Assembly: GCF_001612825.1 (NCBI RefSeq)
Contig: NZ_BDBE01000044.1
Span: 1-37,624, forward strand
From: Nocardia caishijiensis NBRC 108228
Lineage (GTDB): Bacteria > Actinomycetota > Actinomycetes > Mycobacteriales > Mycobacteriaceae
Direction: 5' to 3'
Length of the DNA stretch: 37,624 nt
Shown: one piece after another, positions 30,739 through 37,624 of the stretch
How positions within the stretch are numbered: the first letter of the stretch is position 1
Layout of the letters: each line of letters starts with the position of its first letter
Made by a program: the position numbers and the translations under genes
Notes under the pieces: generated by a model
Databases searched by the model: none
Told to the model about the DNA's origin: nothing
The model's input: only the letters and a program-made list of their open reading frames with translations

Positions 30739-32513
30739 TTCAGCTGATGCTCGGTGGCAGCGGATTCTTCGAGGAACAGGCGGATCCGCTGCGCCAATTC
30801 CGGTGTGTAATCCGGCGGTCGGGCCACCGCGGCCCACGCGTCGGGCACCAGGTTGCCGTAGTTGTGGCCGTGCCCGTTCGATACCGATTGCGCCCGTGGC
30901 AGATCCGCCGCCACCTGCCAGAACGTGACGATGGGATACCACGACATCGCCGGTGACACATCGGGTCCGCGCTTCTCCCCGAGCCAATCCGGTTGACTGA
31001 ACAGCAGATCCGGCGACCACCACACCACTGGGTCGGACGCGTGCTGCAGATACACGATGCGCGGCTCGGTCCAGTTCTCCGACGGGCGGGCCAGGTCGTC
31101 CTTCGTCATCGCGAACCGCACCGAGAGCCCGTCGGCGAAGATCGGGCTGATCTCCTCGGTGCCGGGGTCGCGCCGAGCCACGAACTCCGACCACAGTCGG
31201 TTCGAATTGGGCGGCCCGACCCACAGCACCCCGTCGGTGCGGTTACGGATGTCGGCCAGCCCCGAGAACGCGCCCTCCGAACCCTGCGAGCCGAGACTCT
31301 CGCCGTACACCAGCAGCTTGGGCCGGGTTTCGGGCGGCAGCGCCGACCACCGCTCGTGCACCTTGTCGAACAGCATGCGGCCCATACTCATCGACTTGTC
31401 CCGGTCGGACAGGAACGACAGCGCACTCGGCAGATACGAGTACTGGGTGGCGACCAGCGCGGTGTCGCCGTTGAACATCAACTCGACCGACTCGGCACTG
31501 GTCGAGTCGACCCAGCCGGTCCCGGTGGTGGTGACGACCACGAGGACTTCCCGTTCGAAGGCCTTGGTCCGGTCGAGTTCGGCCACCGCGAGATCGGTCT
31601 GCGCCTCGAATCCGTCGGCCGACTCCAGTCCGGTGTACACCCGGATCGGTTCCCGGGCGGGCTTGCCGGTGACCTGTCCGATGGCCAGCGCGGTCGGCGC
31701 GTTCGCGACGAACCAGCGCCCTTCCGAGCCGAGCGTCTCCCACTTCGCCAACGATTCGGGGCTGCCGGACCGTTCGGGCAGCACCGGCTGCACCGCATGC
31801 GGTGAGGTGTGGCTGTTACGCGCGCTGAACGCCGAGTTGGCCACGGCGAAAAAGGTTTTCGCGAGCACACCGTTGAACAGCAGCACCGCGACCACGGCGA
31901 CGACGACCACCCCGAGCGGCCGCGCGAACGAGGCGGGAATCCGCACCCAGGTGTTGAGGGCGTTCGACACCGCCCGCACCGCGCGGGCGATCAGCCGCGC
32001 GACCCAGATGAGCACGCCGACCACGGCGACACCGAGCAGCGCGGTCCGCAGATACCCCGAATCCGAGACCGATTCCATGCCCATCAGGTCGGTGATCTCG
32101 CGCTGCCAGCGCGCGGACTGCATGGTCATCAGCACCGCGACGATCACCGCGATCACCACGATCACGATCCGCACGGCGAGCAGGGTCCACGGCGGGCGCT
32201 CGGCCCACAGGCGCGCGAACCGAGCGGGCACCGTGACCTTCGGTACCACCCAGCGACGCCACGCCCAGGCGAGCAGGCAGCCGAGCCCGTAGCCGATGGT
32301 GGCGTTGATCCCGCTGATGAGGCCCTGGAAGAACCAGTCGCGCGGCAGCAGCGAGGGCGTCATCGACCAGGCGAACAGCACGGTCGCCACGACCAGCCCG
32401 GTGTAGTTCGGGTGGAAGAACCGTTCCACCAGGTGCACCCCGCGCAGCAGCGCGTTGTCGGCCGGTGCGGTGGTGGCGCCGGTGGGTGCCGGGCTCGTCT
32501 CCGATGTGGTCAA
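30735..32513 (-). CDS. Membrane alpha/beta-hydrolase (Abhydrolase_9 family), copy 2
   Basis: 592 aa. Same layout as the copy at 28556-30283: N-terminal helices starting NYTGLVVATVLFAWSMTPSL, catalytic YGESLGSQG (Ser near 403), WVGPPNSNRLW, YLQHASDPVVWW and NGHGHNYG with His near 546. The start codon is TTG, preceded by AGGAGGAG. It begins 16 nt after the purL stop on the same strand, so it is probably co-transcribed with purL, although a functional link to purine synthesis is not evident. The tail ends ATEHQLK, unlike copy 1. Confidence 0.88.
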   Translation of the reverse strand: MTTSETSPAPTGATTAPADNALLRGVHLVERFFHPNYTGLVVATVLFAWSMTPSLLPRDWFFQGLISGINATIGYGLGCLLAWAWRRWVVPKVTVPARFARLWAERPPWTLLAVRIVIVVIAVIVAVLMTMQSARWQREITDLMGMESVSDSGYLRTALLGVAVVGVLIWVARLIARAVRAVSNALNTWVRIPASFARPLGVVVVAVVAVLLFNGVLAKTFFAVANSAFSARNSHTSPHAVQPVLPERSGSPESLAKWETLGSEGRWFVANAPTALAIGQVTGKPAREPIRVYTGLESADGFEAQTDLAVAELDRTKAFEREVLVVVTTTGTGWVDSTSAESVELMFNGDTALVATQYSYLPSALSFLSDRDKSMSMGRMLFDKVHERWSALPPETRPKLLVYGESLGSQGSEGAFSGLADIRNRTDGVLWVGPPNSNRLWSEFVARRDPGTEEISPIFADGLSVRFAMTKDDLARPSENWTEPRIVYLQHASDPVVWWSPDLLFSQPDWLGEKRGPDVSPAMSWYPIVTFWQVAADLPRAQSVSNGHGHNYGNLVPDAWAAVARPPDYTPELAQRIRLFLEESAATEHQLK

Positions 32514-32529
32514 AGCCCGGCTCCTCCTG

Positions 32530-34821
32530 CTAGGTGTGCGCTCCGAACAGCTTAGGCAGCGTGCCCTCGAACACCTCGCGCAATTCCTCGAGTGTCACCG
32601 AGAACTGGCCCTGCACCTCGACCGAGTCCGAACCCTGGTCGACCACGCCGATCCGCACCCACGGCAGCTGACGCGCGTCGCACATCTTGGTGAACCGGGT
32701 CTCCTCCGAACGCGGCACCGCGACGAGCACGCGTCCGGCCGACTCGGAGAACAGCTGCACGAACGGGTCGCTGCCCTCGGGAAGCACGATGCGGCAACCG
32801 GTCTCACCGGCCAGCGCGGCCTCGACGACGGTCTGCGCGAGACCGCCCTCGGACAGGTCGTGGGCGGCCGAGATCATGCCGTCGCGCGAGCCGGAGACGA
32901 GCACCTCCGACAGCAGCTTCTCCCTGGCCAGGTCGACCTTCGGGGGCACACCGCCGAGGTGGTCGTGGACCACCTGCGACCAGATGGAACCGTCGAGTTC
33001 GTCGTGCGTCTCGCCGAGCAGGATGAGCGATTCGCCCGGCTCGAGGCCGAGGCCGGTGGGGATGCGGCGGTGCACGTCGTCGATCACGCCGAGCACGCCG
33101 ACCACCGGGGTGGGCAGGATGGCGTCCTTGCCGGTCTGGTTGTAGAAGCTCACGTTGCCGCCGGTGACCGGAATGCCGAGCGCCGCGCAGCCGTCCGCGA
33201 GACCGCGCACGGCCTGCTGGAACTGCCACATCACGCCCGGGTCCTCCGGCGAACCGAAGTTCAGGCAGTTGGTGACGGCCTTCGGGGTGGCGCCGGTGGT
33301 CGCCACATTGCGGTAGGCCTCGGCCAGCGCCAGCTGCGCGCCGGTGTACGGGTCGAGCTTGGTGTAGCGGCCCGAGGCGTCGGTGGCCAGGGCGATACCG
33401 CGACCGGAGGTCTCATCGATACGCACCACGCCCGCGTCGGCGTGCTCGGCGAGCACGGTGTTGCCGCGCACGTAGCGGTCGTACTGCTCGGTGATCCACT
33501 TGCGGCTGCACAGCTGCGGGCTGGCCAGCAGCGTCAGCAGGGTTTCGCGCAGCTCGTCGGCGGTCTTGGGCCGGGTCAGGTTCGCGGTGGTGTCGGCGAT
33601 CAGCGCGTCCTGGGTGTCGGGACGCCGCACCGGGCGCTCGTACACCGGGCCCTCGTGGGCGACGGTGCGCGGCGGCACGTCGACAACGGTCTCGCCGTGC
33701 CAGCTGATGACCAGGTGATCGCCGTCGGTGACCTCACCGATCACGGTGGCCAGCACGTCCCACTTCTTGCACACCGCCATGAACGCGTCGACGTTCTCGG
33801 GGGTGACCACCGCGCACATGCGCTCCTGCGATTCGCTCGACAGGATCTCGGCGGGGGTCATGTGCGCGGCGCGCAGCGGGACCTTGGTCAGATCGATGTG
33901 CATGCCGCCGTCGCCCGCCGCGGCGAGTTCGGAGGTGGCACAGGACAGTCCGGCGCCGCCGAGGTCCTGGATGCCGACCACGAGCCCGGCCTTGTACAGG
34001 TCGAGACAGCACTCGATGAGCACCTTCTCGGTGAACGGGTCGCCCACCTGCACGGCGGGCAGCTTCTTGCGGCCGGTGCCCGACTCGTCGCCGGAGAAAC
34101 TGTCGGAGGCGAGCACGGAGACGCCACCGATGCCGTCGAGGCCGGTGCGCGCGCCGAACAGGATGATCTTGTTGCCCGCGCCCGAGGCGAAGGCGAGGTG
34201 CAGGTCTTCCACCCGCATCGCACCGGCGCAGAGCGCGTTCACGAGCGGGTTGCCCTGGTAGGAGGCGTCGAACACCGTCTCGCCGCCGACATTCGGCAGA
34301 CCGAGGGAGTTGCCGTAACCGCCGACGCCACGCACCACACCGTCGACCACGCGACGAGTGTCGGGGGCATCCGCCGCGCCGAAGCGCAGCTGGTCCATCA
34401 CCGCGATCGGGCGCGCGCCCATCGCCATGATGTCGCGCACGATGCCGCCGACACCGGTGGCCGCACCCTGGTACGGCTCCACGTAGGACGGGTGGTTGTG
34501 GCTTTCGACCTTGAAGGTGACAGCCCAGCCGTCGCCGATGTCGACCACACCGGCGTTCTCGCCGATACCGGCCAGCATCGAGGCCTTCATCTCGTCGGTG
34601 GTGGTCTCACCGAAGTAGCGCAGGTGCACCTTCGAGGACTTGTAGGAGCAGTGCTCGCTCCACATCACCGAGTACATGGCCAGCTCGGCGTCGGTGGGGC
34701 GACGGCCGAGAATCTCCTTGATGCGGGCGTACTCGTCGTCTTTGAGACCGAGTTCCTTGTACGGCTGCGGAGCATCCGGGGTGGCTGCGGCGGTGGCGAC
34801 GGTGTCGACCTGCAGTGTCAC
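32530..34821 (-). CDS. purL: Phosphoribosylformylglycinamidine synthase subunit PurL
   Basis: 763 aa, the small type that works with separate PurS and PurQ subunits (not in this window). It converts FGAR to FGAM with ATP, using ammonia from PurQ. Motifs: MYSVMWSEHCSYKSSK, VESHNHPSYVEPYQGAATGVGGIVRD with the catalytic-type His, GLPNVGGETVFD, VGIQDLGGAGLSCATSELA, PVTGGNVSFYNQ and SAAHDLSEGGLAQT. GTG start with AAAGGA about 11 nt upstream. TAGACT (34867-34862) lies 41 nt upstream as the probable -10 element. Confidence 0.97.
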   Translation of the reverse strand: MTLQVDTVATAAATPDAPQPYKELGLKDDEYARIKEILGRRPTDAELAMYSVMWSEHCSYKSSKVHLRYFGETTTDEMKASMLAGIGENAGVVDIGDGWAVTFKVESHNHPSYVEPYQGAATGVGGIVRDIMAMGARPIAVMDQLRFGAADAPDTRRVVDGVVRGVGGYGNSLGLPNVGGETVFDASYQGNPLVNALCAGAMRVEDLHLAFASGAGNKIILFGARTGLDGIGGVSVLASDSFSGDESGTGRKKLPAVQVGDPFTEKVLIECCLDLYKAGLVVGIQDLGGAGLSCATSELAAAGDGGMHIDLTKVPLRAAHMTPAEILSSESQERMCAVVTPENVDAFMAVCKKWDVLATVIGEVTDGDHLVISWHGETVVDVPPRTVAHEGPVYERPVRRPDTQDALIADTTANLTRPKTADELRETLLTLLASPQLCSRKWITEQYDRYVRGNTVLAEHADAGVVRIDETSGRGIALATDASGRYTKLDPYTGAQLALAEAYRNVATTGATPKAVTNCLNFGSPEDPGVMWQFQQAVRGLADGCAALGIPVTGGNVSFYNQTGKDAILPTPVVGVLGVIDDVHRRIPTGLGLEPGESLILLGETHDELDGSIWSQVVHDHLGGVPPKVDLAREKLLSEVLVSGSRDGMISAAHDLSEGGLAQTVVEAALAGETGCRIVLPEGSDPFVQLFSESAGRVLVAVPRSEETRFTKMCDARQLPWVRIGVVDQGSDSVEVQGQFSVTLEELREVFEGTLPKLFGAHT

Positions 34822-34861
34822 GGGAGACCAGGGTCCTTTCGGCCGGGGGAACTTGGCTCCG

Positions 34862-34867
34862 AGTCTA
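34862..34867 (-). promoter_or_regulatory. Likely -10 element of purL
   Basis: TAGACT on the minus strand, 41 nt before the purL GTG; same hexamer and almost the same distance as for purF. The -35 region is not recognisable. Confidence 0.4.
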
Positions 34868-34967
34868 TCGGTAGCACGGTTGCCGCCCGCCGCCTGTACT
34901 CCCCGCCCGCCGACGGTGCGCGGATCCGGTCTCATCACACTTGCGGTTCGGCGCGGTGAGCACCCGT

Positions 34968-34979
34968 TACGCTGGCGCC
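34968..34979 (+). promoter_or_regulatory. Leaderless promoter of the GT87-type gene
   Basis: TACGCT (34968-34973) plus six nt leads to GTG at 34980. A longer in-frame ATG at 34941 would put the hexamer inside the coding region. Confidence 0.55.
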
Positions 34980-36266
34980 GTGAACGAAAGTCCGGGGGTT
35001 GCCGAGCAGGTGGAGCCGCCGTTCTCCGCGCCCGAGGGGTCGGGCGCCCGAGATGCGGAACAGAACTCGCGGCAACGTCGGCTGCTGGCCGCGGCGATCG
35101 CGCTGTTCGTGGTCTCCGGTGTGATCGCGTTCGTCGCGAACTGGTGGACCGGCTTCATCGACCTGCAGGTCTACCGCACCGGTGCCCGGGTCTGGCTCGA
35201 CGGCGGCGACCTCTACGGACCGATGCCGCCGGTGCGCGGGCTCGGGCTGCCCTTCACCTATCCCCCGCTGGCCGCGTTGTTCTTCGTGCCGCTCGCCCTG
35301 CTGCCGCTGGTCGCGGCCGAGGTGCTGGTGCTCACCACCTCGTTGCTGAGCCTGGCGATCGCGCTGTGGCTGGTGCTGATCCGGGTGCGGCCCGAGTTCG
35401 ACCGGATCACGGTGCTCGCCGTGGTGATCGGCGGTCTCGGCTTGGCGCAGTTCCTGGAGCCGGTGCGGCAGACGGTCAATTTCGGGCAGATCAATCTGAT
35501 CCTGATGGCCGCGGTCACCGTCGACGTCTTGGTGCGCAAACCGTTCTGGCCGCGCGGCATGCTGATCGGCGTCGCGGTGTCGATCAAACTGATCCCGGCC
35601 GGTTACCTGCTGTACTTCCTGCTTCGCCGGGACTGGAAGGCCGCGGCCACACTGGTGGTTTCGGCCGCGGGCGCCATCGGCGTCGGCTTCCTGCTCTTCC
35701 CGAAGGACTCGGTCGAATACTGGTTCCACACCGTCACCGACACCGGCCGCATCGGCACGCCGTATTTCGCCGGGAACCAGTCGATCAAGGGCACCCTGTA
35801 CCGGCTCGGCATCGACGCCTCGGTGGCCACCACACTCTGGGTTCTGTTGTCGGCGTTGACGATCACCCTGGCGGCGGTGTGGATGTACCGGCTCATCGAG
35901 GCGGGCCGTGACGTGGCGGCGCTGCTGGTGAACGCCGCCGCGATCCTGCTCGTCTCCCCCGTGTCGTGGTCGCATCACTGGGTGTGGGTGGCGTTGGCGC
36001 TGGTCGTCGCCGTCGACCTGGCGGTGCGCAGGCGTTCGCGGGCGTTCACGACGCTGGTCGCGGTGTTCACCGTGGTGTTCATCGTCGGCCCGCAATGGCT
36101 GCTGCCGCACAACCGCGATCACGAGCTGGACTGGGCGTGGTGGCAGCAGATCATCGGAAGCACCTACGTGTGGGCCACTTTCGCGGTCCTGGGGTACGCG
36201 GTCGCGACCTATCGTCCTCAGTCCAGGGGCGTGGGGGTGAGGAAGGCGGCGAGCGCCGAGGCGTAG
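34980..36266 (+). CDS. GT87-type (DUF2029) polyprenol-dependent mannosyltransferase-like protein
   Basis: 428 aa. A short cytoplasmic head precedes about ten helices. The first loop after helix 1 has FIDLQVYRTGARVWLDGGDLYG, with the Asp that serves as catalytic base in this GT-C family. FTYPPLAALFFVPLALLP, NFGQINLILMAAVTVDV, SIKLIPAGYLLYFLLRRDWKAA and SPVSWSHHWVW are GT87 landmarks. Relatives use polyprenyl-phosphate-mannose to add mannose to phosphatidylinositol mannosides, lipomannan or arabinomannan. The exact linkage cannot be told from sequence. Its 3' end overlaps pepC on the opposite strand by 49 bp. Confidence 0.85.
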   Translation: MNESPGVAEQVEPPFSAPEGSGARDAEQNSRQRRLLAAAIALFVVSGVIAFVANWWTGFIDLQVYRTGARVWLDGGDLYGPMPPVRGLGLPFTYPPLAALFFVPLALLPLVAAEVLVLTTSLLSLAIALWLVLIRVRPEFDRITVLAVVIGGLGLAQFLEPVRQTVNFGQINLILMAAVTVDVLVRKPFWPRGMLIGVAVSIKLIPAGYLLYFLLRRDWKAAATLVVSAAGAIGVGFLLFPKDSVEYWFHTVTDTGRIGTPYFAGNQSIKGTLYRLGIDASVATTLWVLLSALTITLAAVWMYRLIEAGRDVAALLVNAAAILLVSPVSWSHHWVWVALALVVAVDLAVRRRSRAFTTLVAVFTVVFIVGPQWLLPHNRDHELDWAWWQQIIGSTYVWATFAVLGYAVATYRPQSRGVGVRKAASAEA

Positions 36267-37510
36267 GCCGGGATGTCGGCGGCGCCCATCAGTTCGCGGC
36301 AGGAGTGCATGGCCAGCTGCGGTGCGCCCACGTCGACGGTTGGGATGCCGGTGCGGGCCGCCGTCATCGGGCCGATGGTCGAGCCGCACGGCAGGTCGGC
36401 GCGGTGCACATACCGCTGCAACGGCACCTCGGCCTCGGCACACGCCAGCGCGAACGCCCCCGCACCGGCGGCGTCGGTGGCGTAGCGCAGGTTCTGGTTG
36501 ACCTTGAGCACCGGCCCGCCGCCGACCTCGATCCGATGCGCGGGTTCGTGCCGTTCCGGGTAGTTCGGGTGCGTGGCATGGGCCATGTCACCGGAGGCGA
36601 CCACCGAACCGGCGAGGGCGGCGAGGTAATCCGCGCGACCACCGCCCCTGGCGAGCACGATCCGCTCGAGCACCGCGGGCAGCAGGTCCGATTGGGCTCC
36701 CCGGTCGGACTGGCTGCCCACTTCCTCGTGGTCGAACATCACCAGCACCGCCGTCGCGGCGCCGGGGTCGTCGGCCGCGGCGAGGAACGCCTGCAACCCG
36801 GCGTAGCAGGTGCCCTGGTTGTCCAGGCGCGGGGCGCTCACCAGGTCGCGGTCACGGCCGACGATCGCGCTCGGCGCGAGATCGTGGGTCATCAGTTCCC
36901 ACCCGAGCACCGAGGCACCGTCGACCCCCGCCCGCTCGGCCACGAAATCCAGGAAGGAGTCGGGCGCATCGCCGACCCCCCAGATGGCGTTCACGTGCCG
37001 TTGCGGGTCCAGCGTCACCCCGCGCCGGTCCTCGGACAGGTGGATCGCCAGCTGCGGCACCCGCAGGATCGGTTCGTCGACGCGCACCAGGACGTCGCGC
37101 ATCCGCGCACCGTCGCGCACACTGAGTCGCCCCGAGATCCCCAACTCCCGGTCGAGCCACGAATTGAGCCAGGCCCCGCCGTACGGCTCCAACCCAACCA
37201 GCTGCCAGCCAGCCGCGGCCAGGTCGGGGTGCTGCTTCACCCGCAGATTGGGACTGTCGGTATGCGCCCCGACCACCCGGAACGGGTCGGCGGGCGCCGC
37301 GTCGTAGTCGGCCCACGCGATCAGCGAACCCCCCCGAACCACATAGTGCTTCCCACCCGCGTCGTCCCAGGACCGCGCCTCCGTCAACGGCGTGAAACCA
37401 TTGGCGTCCAATTCCGCCGCGACCGTCGCACACACATGAAAAGGCGACGGCGAAGCATCGACGAACGCACACAATCCACTGGCCGTGGCCGCAGTCAGAG
37501 ATACCGGCAT
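36218..37510 (-). CDS. pepC: M18 family aminopeptidase
   Basis: 430 aa. Dizinc-site motifs of M18/M42-type peptidases: VVGAHTDSPNLR with His83 and Asp85, RLDNQGTCYAG (bridging Asp), MFDHEEVGSQSDRGAQS (general-base Glu and metal Glu), SGDMAHATHPNYPE (metal Asp, dimer His) and LAMHSCREL (last metal His). It removes N-terminal, preferentially acidic, residues from peptides in the cytoplasm. The size matches the Rv0800 (pepC) relative, which is near purL in mycobacteria. TAGGAT seven nt before the ATG marks a leaderless message. Confidence 0.94.
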   Translation of the reverse strand: MPVSLTAATASGLCAFVDASPSPFHVCATVAAELDANGFTPLTEARSWDDAGGKHYVVRGGSLIAWADYDAAPADPFRVVGAHTDSPNLRVKQHPDLAAAGWQLVGLEPYGGAWLNSWLDRELGISGRLSVRDGARMRDVLVRVDEPILRVPQLAIHLSEDRRGVTLDPQRHVNAIWGVGDAPDSFLDFVAERAGVDGASVLGWELMTHDLAPSAIVGRDRDLVSAPRLDNQGTCYAGLQAFLAAADDPGAATAVLVMFDHEEVGSQSDRGAQSDLLPAVLERIVLARGGGRADYLAALAGSVVASGDMAHATHPNYPERHEPAHRIEVGGGPVLKVNQNLRYATDAAGAGAFALACAEAEVPLQRYVHRADLPCGSTIGPMTAARTGIPTVDVGAPQLAMHSCRELMGAADIPAYASALAAFLTPTPLD

Positions 37511-37523
37511 GAACCCGATCCTA
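37511..37523 (-). promoter_or_regulatory. Leaderless promoter of pepC
   Basis: On the minus strand, TAGGAT (37523-37518) plus seven nt leads to the ATG at 37510. Confidence 0.6.
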
Positions 37524-37624
37524 GGGCCATCCCATCCGCACCGAAGCCCTTAGTTCTGTCACCTACCGCATCCCCAGCCCCACACGACCCGACCTCGAGG
37601 AGGGTCCGCCGCAAAGCGGCGTAG

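Noticed and set aside
32455..34959. 834-codon open frame on the plus strand opposite purL
   Set aside because: It mirrors a certain purL gene; its sequence is rich in His, Arg, Gly and Val with no recognisable domain. Such antisense frames are expected at this GC content.
37524..37624. Part of another gene at the right edge
   Set aside because: About 100 nt with a short CGCCGC/GCGGCG hairpin (37607-37621); no start, domain or reading frame can be supported.

Overview
The window looks like chromosomal DNA of a high-GC actinobacterium of the Nocardia/Rhodococcus/Mycobacterium group, most likely Nocardia. The reasons are the GC-rich codon use, many GTG starts, many leaderless promoters (TANNNT followed 6-7 nt later by the start codon), and gene order. 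From memory of the Mycobacterium tuberculosis map, the backbone follows the Rv0800-Rv0818 neighbourhood: pepC, purL, an SCP-like gene, purF, purM, a DUF3073 gene, ygfZ, pabC, a nitrobindin-like gene, sseC, cysA2, a thioredoxin gene, lmeA and glnR. Two blocks interrupt it: cydABDC between pabC and the nitrobindin-like gene, and a peptide ABC transporter between purF and purM.

Left part (1-6188): glnR (-) diverges from a + strand series. lmeA overlaps a membrane-anchored thioredoxin gene. Then comes a sulfur operon preceded by a leaderless 28-codon cysteine-rich leader ORF (2417-2503): DUF4395 membrane protein, rhodanese CysA2 and SseC/DUF1416, closed by a strong hairpin. A leaderless 31-aa membrane peptide follows, joined by two successive 4-nt ATGA overlaps to a 26-codon ORF and the nitrobindin-like gene. 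A Uma2-type nuclease gene (-) follows.

Middle (6189-17381): cydABDC (-) encodes cytochrome bd oxidase and its CydDC exporter. A perfect 11-bp inverted repeat lies over the inferred promoter. The cydD-cydC junction holds a 54-bp tandem repeat array with an in-frame, repeat-encoding ORF. pabC (-) and ygfZ (+) are divergent; ygfZ is followed by a MOSC gene, an asparaginase gene and a DUF3073 gene.

Right part (17382-37624): purM, the dpp-type transporter (lipoprotein, two permeases, fused double ATPase) and purF all lie on the minus strand. Next are a DUF3533/YhgE-like membrane protein (+), an SCP-like gene and a CPBP protease gene (-), and two paralogous membrane alpha/beta-hydrolase genes (-) flanking a small YiaA-type gene (+). 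purL (-) lies directly upstream of the second hydrolase gene. A GT87-type glycosyltransferase (+) converges on, and overlaps, an M18 aminopeptidase (-).

I saw no rRNA, tRNA, CRISPR array, insertion sequence or prophage. The least ordinary parts are the cydD-cydC repeat ORF, the cysteine leader, the coupled small-ORF chain at 4361-4533, and the palindromes at the lmeA and cydA promoters. No database search was possible, so family names rest on motif recognition.
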